From NCBI GenBank assembly GCA_963383645.1, contig OY726573.1, positions 13,272,989-13,336,988 on the forward strand: a stretch of 64,000 bases of DNA, written 5' to 3'. Every line of letters starts with the position of its first letter. Position 1 is the first letter of the stretch. This document shows positions 56,128 through 64,000 of this stretch, piece after piece. The translations under genes were made by a program, and so were the position numbers. This DNA comes from Muscardinus avellanarius (Eukaryota > Chordata > Mammalia > Rodentia > Gliridae). A model generated the notes under the pieces. That model made no database searches. It saw only the letters and a program-made list of their open reading frames with translations, and was not told the DNA's origin.

Positions 56128-56630
56128 ATGGCTGCGGCAGCAGCTAGAATATTGGAGATGCAGACAAAACATATCCATCTGAACTGGAACTTTTGGAAAA
56201 ATTCCCCGCGAAGGAAGACTGCTGCTTCTCTACATTGTTAAGAATTGGGTCATCACCTGTAAGGAGAGGGTCTAGCACAGACCTAGAAGGAAGGCGGTGG
56301 CGACAGCAGTGGCCGGGATGGCGGTGGAGACTTGTCTTTGGGAGAGGCAGACATCTGATCCAATCCACCCTGATCCTCTGAAGAAATTACTCCAAAGGTT
56401 GAAAGCTACTGTTGTACATGCCTAGGAACACTGGACATTATGCGGTATGGGAAAACAGCTTGGGAAAGATTTGAAATGGTGGAGGCAGTCGCATTGGCAG
56501 TGGCACGTACCCAGGGGAGGCAGAGATCTGATGTAATACACCTGGAACTTTTGAAGAAATTAACTCAGAGGCAGAATACTACCACCATGCACCCTTGGGA
56601 ACGTGGGACAACCTGCTGGGTGAAGAGGGT
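56128..56630 (+). repeat. Diverged ~170-bp tandem repeats
   Basis: Clear pair: 'gaggcagacatctgatcc' (56343) with 'tctgaagaaattactccaaa' versus 'gaggcagagatctgatgt' (56517) with 'tttgaagaaattaactcaga'. A weaker third copy near 56165 has 'ctgaactggaacttttgg'. Confidence 0.65.
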
Positions 56631-56633
56631 GCT

Positions 56634-57436
56634 TGGATTGGAGCCTGCCGAGGGGTGAGGCCGGTGCCGGAGCCAGCAAGGCCGGGATCGGAACCTGCTG
56701 TGAGGCAAGGCTGGTAATGGGGCCTCCGAGGCCAGGATCGGAGCCTGCTATGAGGCATGGCTGGTGATGGGGTCTCCTAGGCCGGGATCGGAGGCTGCGG
56801 AGGGGTTAGGTCAGTGCTGAGGCCAGCGAGGCCGGGATCAGAGCCTGCCATGAGGCAAGGTCACTACTGAGGCCTCCAAGGCCGGGATCGGAGCCTGCCA
56901 AGGGTTTAGGCTGGTTGCAGGGTCAGCAAGGCTGGGATCGGAGCCTGCTGTGAGGCAAGGCTGGTGCTGGGGCCTCCAAGGCCGGGATCGGAGCCTGCCG
57001 AGGGTTTAGGCCAGTGCTGGGGCCAGTGAGGCCAGGATTGGGGCCTTCCGTGAGGCAAGGCTGGTGCTGGGGCCAGTGAGGCCAGGATTGGAACCTGCTG
57101 AGGGGTTAGGCCGGTGCTGGGGTCAGCGAGACCGGGATCGGAGCCAGCCATGAAGCAAGGCCGGTGCTGGGGCCTCCGAGGTTGGGATCGGAGCCAGATG
57201 ATGCATTAGGCCAGTGCCGGAGCCAGCGAGGCAGGGATCGGAGCCTGCCATGAGGCAAGGCTGGTTCTGGGGCCTCCGAAGCCAGAGCGGAGCCAGCCGA
57301 GGGGTTAGATCGGTGCGGGGGCCAGCTAGGCCAGGATCGGGGCCTCCCATGAGGCAAGGCCGGTGTTGGAGCCAGCGAGGTCGGAATCAGAGTCCTCCGG
57401 GTAGCCAGGCCAGTACTGGTGCTGTCAAGAGTGGGA
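56634..57436 (+). repeat. 50-bp VNTR of composite element
   Basis: About 16 units with strict 50-bp spacing, e.g. 'ggatcgga' at 56685, 56735 and 56785. Two unit types recur: one with 'tgaggcaaggctggtgctgg' and 'cctccgaggcc', the other with 'aggggttaggcc' and 'ccagcgaggcc'. Confidence 0.9.
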
Positions 57437-57811
57437 TTGGAACTTGCAATGTGTCATGCACAGAGAAATAGCACAGAAAATAAAATCCAGATGCTTCCCC
57501 TAATTAGCAAGAACTAGGAGGAAAGGGGTAACAGGAGGAGGTCGAGTAGTAGAAAGGGCCCTATTGAAAAGCAATTAAGGTGACCAATTAGAGGGAAGGG
57601 GATGGGGGTAGATGGACTCTCTTTAAAACTCATGAGGTGCATAAACAAATGTATCAAAAATAATCACCAATTAAGCATGGGATCGAGGGAGCGGGAGGGA
57701 ATGGGATGGGGATTGGATGAGGGCTTATTGGATGGTATGTGCTTGTATATGTTCTCAAGTCTTGTATTATTCCAAAGTGATGCATGATTACAAAAAATAA
57801 ATAAATAAACA
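57437..57811 (+). other. 3' module of composite element
   Basis: 'ggaacttgcaatgtgtcatg' to an A-rich end. Contains 'gcatgggatcgagggagcgg' and 'gggatggggattggatgagg'. Near-identical to 63505-63890 and alignable with the L1 3' end on the - strand at 6620-6780. Confidence 0.8.
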
Positions 57812-57916
57812 AAAATAAAGAATAAAAAATAGGGCAGGGGATGTAGCTTGGAGGACAAATGCCTCTGGGTTCCATCCACAGACCCCCCCACACACACACA
57901 CAAAAAAAAGCTCATG

Positions 57917-58098
57917 CAGGGCGCTGAAGTGCATGCCTGTAAATCCAGCAACTCAGGAGGCTGAGGCAGGAGAATTCCAAGTTCAGTGCCAGCTAAGGCC
58001 ACTTAGCTTTAGAGCCTGTCTCAAAATAATAATGTGAAAAGAAATAGAATGTCGCTCACCCCTGGGTTCAATCCCCAGTCCCTGAAAACAAACAAAAC
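57917..58098 (+). repeat. B1-dID SINE, old
   Basis: 'gaagtgcatgcctgtaaatc', 'caggaggctgaggcaggaga', shortened ID half. Confidence 0.7.
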
Positions 58099-58280
58099 TT
58101 TGGATGTGTTAAATAAAGAGAACAAAATACCATGAACAATAAGATTCCAAATCTGTGTGTGTGCACACACGTGTATATACAAGAGACTCTAGAAGAAGAT
58201 TCAGCCATATGTGAGTGGTAGCTATCGCTGGCCTAGGGATTATGGAGCCCTATAGTTCCTTTCTAGAAATTTCTCTAGTT

Positions 58281-58512
58281 AGCTGGGCGAGGTAGCACAG
58301 GCCTGTAGTGCCAGTACTTGGGAGGCTGAGACAGGAGGGTCACAGGTTCGAGACCAGCCTCAGCAACTTAGGCCCTCAGCAACTTTGTGAGATCCCGTTT
58401 CAAAATAAAAAATAAAACAGGGATGTAGCTGGGAGGCAGAATGCCCTGGGTTCAATCCCTAGTATCAAACAAGGAAGGAATGAAGAAAGAAAAGGAGGGA
58501 GGAGAGGAGGGA
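58281..58512 (+). repeat. SINE with purine tail
   Basis: Body 58281-58470, then AAGG/GGAG-rich tail to 58512. Confidence 0.8.
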
Positions 58513-58701
58513 AATTTCTCTGTATAGCTCTCCTTTCTAATGTTTTCCAAATAACATGTGTGAACGTTGTAATCAGAAAAACATAATGCATTGCAAAAGA
58601 AAAGCATCAATATAATTTTCATTAAAATGTAAAAGGAAGGAAATTGGGGACAGAAAAGAGATTATTTCTCTTAACTCAATTCTTGCAAACTCTGATACTC
58701 T
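58513..58701. other. Unique intronic sequence
   Basis: AT-rich, nothing recognised. Confidence 0.4.
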
Positions 58702-58914
58702 TCTTTTTTTTTTTTTTTCCGGTGGTCCTGGGGGTGGAACCCAGGGGCTTTCTACCTCTGGGCTACACTCCCCAATTTTTTTATACTTTATTTGGAAACA
58801 GGGTCTTACTAATTTGCTGAGAGCCTCACTTAGTAGCTGAGGCTGGCTTCGAATCTCTGCGATTCTCCTGTCTCAGCCTCCCAAGCATTACAAACATGTG
58901 CCACCACGCCTGAC
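58702..58914 (-). repeat. Type II SINE
   Basis: Poly-T, ID half 'gggggtggaacccaggggct', B1 half. 'ctctgatactc'/'ctcctgatacc' flanks suggest a TSD. Confidence 0.82.
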
Positions 58915-58950
58915 TCCTGATACCCATTTTTAAACCCTCTCCCCTGCCCC

Positions 58951-59123
58951 CTTACTGGGAATGGAAGCCAGGTGCCTCTACCACTGAGCTACACTCCTGT
59001 CCCTGTTTATTTCATCTTGGGACAGGGACTCGCTAAGTTTCCCAGGCAAACCTTGAACTTGCAATCCTCCTGCCTCAGTCTCCACATAGCTGGAATTACA
59101 GGCATGCACCACTGCACCTGGCT
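58951..59123 (-). repeat. Old ID-B1 SINE
   Basis: 'gggaatggaagccaggtgcc', 'ctctaccactgagctacact', B1 end 'gcaccactgcacctggctt'. Confidence 0.75.
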
Positions 59124-59281
59124 TCTGTGGTAAGATTTGAGTTCTTGCTTCAAATGAGGTGACGAGCTTTCTTGGGACCCTGCTCGTGTGAAGCGCCTGG
59201 TGGCCCCAGGGCCTTTGGCTCTGAGTACTCTGAGGCTGTACCTACCTTTCCCCCCGCCAGATGCTAGCAGTGCATCTGGTT

Positions 59282-59790
59282 ACTTTTGTTATACCCAAAG
59301 TCCGGGATCTCAGGGGGAGAGAGACCACCACCACAGACAATAATGCAAAAAAAAAAAAAACAAAAAAAACAGAAAGGGGTTTATTGGGGAACTAGCTCGA
59401 GCTAGGGTCCAAGTCCCTCCAATGTAAAGGAGTCTTGACAAGGACCCCAAGTCTTTGTTGCAAGGCAGTTTTATACATTTCAGTCATTCGGGTGGGCTGT
59501 GATTTACATTTCAGTCAGTCGGGCTGTGGTTTACAAAGGAGTTATAATTAAACCAAAAGGAATCTTTGCTGCTGTTATCACAAGCATCTGGACAGGATAC
59601 TTGGTGCCTCCCATTTGGTTCGTGCCTCCTGAGGTTGGTTGGGAGTTTTTCATCCTGACCCAGGTGCCAAAACTGGCACTTAACTGTTAGTTGTATTCCT
59701 GGGAAACTGAAACTTAGGCCTAGCGTGTTTGCTGTATGGTTTGCTGTATGGATGAAGCCTGTCATGGCCCCGCTTCGGTCCTACAACTTT
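59282..59790 (-). mobile_element. Solo endogenous retroviral LTR with 5-bp TSD
   Basis: LTR body 59287-59785, 499 bp on the - strand, starting TG and ending CA. 'acttt' on both sides (59282-59286, 59786-59790) is the target duplication. On the element strand a TATAAAA box (complement of 59469-59475) precedes an AATAAA polyadenylation signal (complement of 59380-59385). A CT-rich R/U5-like stretch with a T-tract follows. A ~30-bp 'tttcagtcagtcgggctgtg'-type duplication lies in U3. No gag, pol or env next to it: a recombined, gene-less remnant. Confidence 0.85.
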
Positions 59791-60150
59791 GGGGACATAG
59801 TTCTATTTCAAGACGTCCAGAGGGAGAAGGAAGACCTGGCTGCCATTGCATGAGGCTGGCGTGTCTACTGAGCTGTCTGTAGAGCCTGAGGCGCAAGGGG
59901 CATTGGGAAGTGCAGAGGAGGTGGAGATACCCGGGGACCAAGTGGGTGCCAGAGGCTGCCCTGAGCCCCGGGGGGCTGGGGACCTCTGGTAGCGTGTCCA
60001 CTTGTCTCTGCTTCTGTCTTAGCAGGAGCAAGATGCAATCCTGGTGCATCTCTAGGAAAGATGAGTTAAGTCTTTGCTGGGGTGTTTTCTCCAAGAGGAA
60101 GACCAGCCAGGGCCATATTTCTCCTTCTTTCTCTCCCTCCCTCCCTCCCT
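59791..60150. other. Unique intronic sequence
   Basis: No gene recognised. Confidence 0.4.
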
Positions 60151-60154
60151 TTAG

Positions 60155-60219
60155 CAATTGAACCCAGAGTGTTCTAACTCTGAGCTCCATGACCAGCCCT
60201 TTTTATAATAATAATTACA

Positions 60220-60264
<45 letters not shown>

Positions 60265-60458
60265 CTAGGGATGGAACCCAGGGACATTCTACCTCTGAGC
60301 CACACCCCCAGCCCTATTTTTTATTCTTTATTTTTGAAACAGGGTCTCACTGAGTTGCAAAGGGCCTCACTAAGTAGTAGTTGAGGTTGTCCGCGAACCG
60401 CAGTCCTCCTATCTCAACCTCCCGAATGCTGGGATTACAAGCGTGTCCCACTGTACCC
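60155..60458 (-). repeat. ID half, (TTA)n, complete SINE
   Basis: ID half 60155-60200, TTA/ATT tract 60205-60261, complete SINE 60262-60458. Confidence 0.8.
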
Positions 60459-60628
60459 CTTTGGTACTGGGTATTGAACCTGGGGCAAACTACTTTTAAG
60501 CTACAACATCAGTCCTTTTTTTCTTTTTAAACAGTCTTGGTATGTCACTGAAGCTGCCTTGAACCTGTGATCCCCCTGTCTCAGCCTCCCAAGTACTGGG
60601 ATTACAGGTGTTGTCACCATCTCTGACA
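60459..60628 (-). repeat. B1-dID SINE
   Basis: 'tggtactgggtattgaacct', linker, B1 half. Its place after the preceding SINE fits another nest. Confidence 0.75.
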
Positions 60629-61137
60629 GGAGTCATGTTTCCCAGCTTGGGAAGTGTAGCTGGGCAGGGACACCCAGGGGCCTAGGAGGTAGGGGAGGCG
60701 CAGCCCTTGGCCTCTGCTGTGAGCTACAGAGAAATCCCGAGCATCCACATTGTGGGGTCTCAGCAGGCTGAGGCGCTGTTGGTAACACCTGTCACGCCTT
60801 AAGCAAGGACTTGGCAGCAGACAGCTGGCCATGTGAGTACTTTACCTGCCTTCTCTACTTGAACCTGAGCCCTACCAGGGAGGACTTGAGTTTGTTCATC
60901 TGACAGGTAGGGGCAGGGTAAACACGATCTAAGATCACACAATCGGAAAGCAGTGTCCCGGTCTGTGAGTCAACAAGAGATCCAACCCTTAGTGTGACTC
61001 GGACACGTGGGGAATGCAAGGGGCTGGATGGGCAGGTGGGAACTCCAAGGATGGGTTGGAACCAAAGGTTTGCAGGCTTTTAGGGAGACAGTGTAGCCCT
61101 GTCCTTAAGTTGAGGCAGAAGGGCCCAGGTAAGGTGC
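60629..61137. other. Unique intronic sequence
   Basis: No gene recognised. Confidence 0.4.
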
Positions 61138-61405
61138 AGACTCCTTAGATTGTAAACCCAGGACTTCGGAGGCTGAGACAGGAGGATTGCAGGCTGAAGG
61201 AGAGACTCAACAATTTAGCAAGGCCCTGGGAAACTTAGACTCTGATTCAAAATTTTAAAAAAATTAAAAATAAAAAGGGCTGAGGTTGTAGCTCAGAAAT
61301 AGAGTGCCCCTCAGTTCAGACTCCAGTACAAAATAAAATAAAATAAAATAGGGCTGGGGGTGTAGCTCGGAGGTAGAACACTCCTGGGCTCAATCCCCAA
61401 TACTA
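61138..61405 (+). repeat. SINE plus additional ID half
   Basis: SINE 61138-61330 followed by (AAAAT)n and an ID half (61351-61405). Confidence 0.78.
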
Positions 61406-61417
61406 AACAAACAAACA

Positions 61418-61680
61418 AGCCAGGTGTGGTGGCACACACTTGTAATCTCAGCATTTAGGAGGCTGAAACAGGAGGATTGCTGTTCTCGGCCAGCCTCAGC
61501 TCCTTAGTGAGACCCTTGGCAACTTAGTGAGACCCTGTTTCAAAATAAAGAATATAAAGATAGGGCTGGGGGTGTTGCTTGGAGGTAGAATGCCCCTGGG
61601 TTCCATTCCCAGTATTGCAGAAATAAACAAATACATAAATAAAAATAGCAAACAAACAAAAAACCAAACAACGAAACGAG
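61418..61680 (+). repeat. Type I SINE
   Basis: Complete: 'agccaggtgtggtggcacac', linker 'aaataaagaatataaagata', ID half, A/AAAT tail. Confidence 0.85.
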
Positions 61681-61685
61681 CTTTT

Positions 61686-61940
61686 AAAAAATGACTCAGA
61701 AAGCCGGTGGTGCACACTTGTAATCCCAGCATTTGGGAATCTGAGACAGGAGGATCTCAGATTCGCGGCCAGCCTCGGTTACTTAGTGAGGCCCTTTGCA
61801 ACTCAGTGAGACCCTGTTTCAAAACAAAGAATTAAAAATAGGGCGGGGGTGTAGCTTGAAGGTGAATGCCCCTGGGTTCTATCCCCAGTAAGGCAAAAAA
61901 AATAAAAAAAGAAAAAGAAAAAGAAAAAAAAATGACTCAG
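61686..61940 (+). repeat. Type I SINE with 14-bp TSD
   Basis: 'aaaaaatgactcag' at 61686-61699 and 61927-61940. Body slightly 5'-shortened, A/AAAAAG tail. Confidence 0.88.
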
Positions 61941-62007
61941 GATAAACTGAGAAGTCTGAATGTCCCTAATTTTTCCCCTCTTTTTTAAAATTTAAATATC
62001 AATGTGG

Positions 62008-62076
62008 GGTGGTTGGCAGGGGGCTCAGTGATAGAGTGTTTGCTTGTGAGCTCCTGCATTGAATCCTTATTATGGG
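62008..62076 (+). repeat. ID monomer
   Basis: 'cagggggctcagtgatagag', 'tgtttgcttgtgagctcc', 'attgaatccttatta'. Confidence 0.65.
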
Positions 62077-62659
62077 AGTGTGTGTGTATGGGGGAGGGGG
62101 TGAAAATCAGAAGAAAGATTATCCAGAATGAGTAGGAGGAGACTCCAGGACCCCAGGAAGCAGGAAGGATAAGTTAAGTTTTTTAAATAAATCTGGGCAG
62201 CAATAGCCAGGAGTGGTTTGCACCATTCATACAGGGCGCCGCCCCTCCCTGGGAGAGCAGGGATTCCCGTTCTCTGTTTCTACTGCTGGGCAGCTCCTTC
62301 TTCCTCAGGCACAGCTGCCAAAGCCAGGATGGTCCCAAGCCAAGGTTCTGGTCTGGCTGCGTCTCTGGAAGAACCAGCATGAGCCTGGGAGAAACTGGTA
62401 CCCTCAGCCGGCCCAGCCCAGTGATGAGGGTCCTGCGGGGATGCTGGGAGGGTGATTGGGTGAGGCTGGTCAGCAAGTGATATTGATATTTGGCTTCACC
62501 CTCTAGCATGGGGAGTTTCTGGCTGGGACCAGTGGGCCTGTTCAATGTCAACATAATACTTAATTACCAAGTGGACCAACTCAGATCTGAGAGAGGAATA
62601 TAGAGCTATTGGTGAAATATATGGGAACTGGAGCCTGCAGAAAGCTTCCATGTTCAAGG
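62077..62659. other. Unique intronic sequence
   Basis: No gene recognised. Confidence 0.4.
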
Positions 62660-62802
62660 GCTGGGAACTCTCACATGTTTCGAATCTCAGTACCTGCGAG
62701 GCTGAGACAGAAGGATCGCAGGTTCGAGACCAGCTTGGCAAATAGACTCTCAGCTCCCTAGTGAGACCCTGTTTCAAAATAAAAATTTAAAAAATAGAGG
62801 TG

Positions 62803-63901
62803 GCTGGGATTGGGGTCTACCGTGAGGCAAGGCCAGTGCTGGGGCCTCCGAGGCCGGGCTTGGAGCCTGCTGAGGGGTTAGCCCAGTGCCAGGGCCAGCA
62901 AGGCCGGGATCAGAGCCTGCCATGAGGCAAGGCTGGTGCTGGGGCCTCTCAGGCCGGGATTGGAGCCTGCCGAGTGGTTAGGCCTGTGCCGGGACCATTG
63001 AGGCTGGGATTGGAGCCTGCCGGGAGGCAAGGCTGGTGCTGGGGCCTCCGAGGCCAGGATACGAGCCTGACGAGGGGTTAGGCCGGTTCAGGGGCCTCCG
63101 TGGCTGGGATTGGAGGCTGCCGAGGGGTGAGGCTGGTGCCGGGGCTAGCGAGGCCAGGATCGGAGCCTGCCGTGAGGCAAAGCCGGTGCTGGGGCCTCCA
63201 AAGCTGGGATCGGAGCCTGCTGTGAGGCAAGGCTGGTGCTGGGGCCTCCGAGGCTGGGATTGGAGCCTGCTGAGGGGTTAGACCGGTGCCGGGGCCAGCG
63301 AGGCTCAGATCAGAGCCTGCCGTGAGACAAGGCTGGTGCTGGGGCCTCTGAGGCCAGGATTGGAGCCTGCCAAGGAGTGAAGCCAGTGCTGGGGCCAGCA
63401 AGGCCGGAATCAGGGCCTGCCATGAGACAAGGCCGGTGCTGGAGCCAGCGAGGCCGGGATCAGAGTCTGTCGGGTGGCCAGGCCAGTGCCACGGTCTTCA
63501 AGAGTGGGATCGGAACTTGCAATGTGGCATACACAGAGAAATATCACAGAAAATAAAAAACCAGATGCTTTCCCTAATATGCAAAAACTAGGAAGAAATA
63601 GGTAATAGGAGGAGATCTAGTTGGAGAAAGGGCCCTATAGAGGAGCAATTAAGGTGACCAATCAGAGGGGATGGGATGGGAGAGGATGGAATCTCTTTAA
63701 AACTCATGATGTAGGTAACAAATGTATCAAAGTTAATCACCAAATCAAGCATGGGATCGAGGGAGGGGGAGGAAATGGGATGGGGATTAGATAAAGGCTA
63801 ATTGGATGATGTGTGCTTGTATATCCTCACAAATCTTGTATTCTGTTGTGATGTTTGACTACAATGCACCAATAATAAATTATATATAACTAAAGGTAGA
63901 C
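62803..63901 (+). mobile_element. Composite VNTR retroelement, 5'-truncated copy
   Basis: Starts directly in the 50-bp VNTR (about 14 units to 63505), then the same 3' module. 'tagaggtg' at 62795-62802 and 63902-63909 is the probable TSD. Lacks the GC-rich 5' repeats and the 5' region, as 5' truncation during target-primed reverse transcription would produce. Confidence 0.75.
62806..63505 (+). repeat. 50-bp VNTR, second array
   Basis: Same two unit types as 56634-57436: 'tgaggcaaggctggtgctgg' and 'aggggttaggccggt', with 'ggatcggagcctgc' joints. Confidence 0.88.
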
Positions 63902-64000
63902 TAGAGGTGTGTAGAAGCTTGGAGGTAAAATTCTTCTGGTATCAATCCCCTATACCACAAATAAACACTATTTTGTTTCACAAAGAAAAATATAAATAAA

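Larger units (their letters stand above)
55552..57811 (+). mobile_element. Composite VNTR retroelement, apparently complete
   Basis: Modules in order: GC-rich ~90-bp repeats (55560-55795), a 5' region containing 'gaggggttaagatggctgcg' and diverged ~170-bp repeats, a 50-bp VNTR (about 56634-57436), and a 3' module ending in an A-rich tail. Flanked by 'aaaataaagaataa' at 55538-55551 and 57812-57825, a 14-bp target-site duplication. No reading frame with a recognisable protein domain, so it is non-autonomous. The duplication, A-rich 3' end and L1-like 3' sequence point to L1-driven mobilisation (inference). SVA/LAVA-like in layout, not in sequence. Confidence 0.75.
55414..57900 (+). repeat. Type I SINE split by composite element
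   Basis: B1 half 55414-55551 and ID half 57826-57885 (plus short CA tail) are one SINE whose linker was the insertion site. Removing 55552-57811 and one copy of the duplication restores a normal SINE linker. Confidence 0.88.
62660..63962 (+). repeat. SINE split by composite element copy 2
   Basis: B1 half 62660-62794 and ID half about 63902-63962 ('gtgtagaagcttggaggtaa') are separated by the composite insertion, as at 55.5 kb. Confidence 0.75.
22523..64000 (+). other. GAS7: GAS7 intron 1 (5' part)
   Basis: No frame in this stretch encodes the expected next GAS7 segment, a short proline-rich linker and WW domain. GAS7 has a very long first intron in other mammals. The acceptor is outside the window. 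Confidence 0.75.

Noticed and set aside
56906..57357. Proline/tryptophan-rich repetitive open frames on the minus strand, also at 63078-63401
   Set aside because: They are translations of the 50-bp VNTR and carry no domain.
55552..57811. Endogenous retrovirus or SVA proper
   Set aside because: No paired LTRs, no viral domains and no Alu-like or SINE-R parts; the A-rich end and TSD fit L1-type retrotransposition.

Overview
This is mammalian nuclear DNA, almost certainly from a rodent. The window is packed with one dimeric SINE: a 7SL-derived B1-like half, an A-rich linker, and an ID-like (tRNA-Ala-type) half. This B1-dID architecture is known from squirrel-, dormouse- and beaver-related rodents. 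I cannot name the species. There is no bacterial gene organisation, and nearly every open frame longer than 60 codons falls in repeats or in GC-rich flanks.

One protein-coding exon is recognisable. A CpG island at about 21.8-22.75 kb contains the first coding exon of GAS7 (growth arrest-specific 7, SH3-first isoform) on the + strand, ATG at 22340. It encodes 61 residues forming a complete SH3 domain and ends at a GTAAGG splice donor at 22523. A 5-codon upstream ORF lies 20 nt before the start. Positions 1 to about 21.8 kb are therefore upstream intergenic or promoter-distal DNA, and 22523-64000 is the 5' part of a long first intron. I see no second coding exon.

Region by region: 1-21 kb is SINE-dense intergenic DNA with old LTR and L1 remnants, a 1-kb purine-rich minisatellite (15.7-16.7 kb) and TAAT-rich unique islands (6.1 and 9.6 kb). 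The GAS7 promoter and exon lie at 21.8-22.6 kb. The interval 22.6-55.5 kb is intron with unique blocks separated by SINE nests, L1 fragments, MaLR-type LTRs, a SINE-tail-derived compound minisatellite (38.35-38.89 kb) and a SINE-containing duplication (43.7 and 45.3 kb). The interval 55.5-64 kb holds two copies of an unusual composite retroelement and, between them, a 499-bp solo retroviral LTR with a 5-bp target duplication.

The most interesting item is the composite element. The apparently complete copy (55552-57811) has GC-rich ~90-bp repeats, a 5' region with diverged ~170-bp repeats, a 50-bp VNTR (about 16 units) and a 3' module. That 3' module aligns by eye with the 3' end of an L1 fragment elsewhere in the window. 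The element has a 14-bp target-site duplication inside an older SINE. A second, 5'-truncated copy (62803-63901) also sits inside a SINE. The layout resembles primate SVA/LAVA in being composite, VNTR-bearing and probably L1-mobilised, but the parts differ. A second theme is Russian-doll nesting, in which successive SINEs insert into the A-rich linker of earlier ones.
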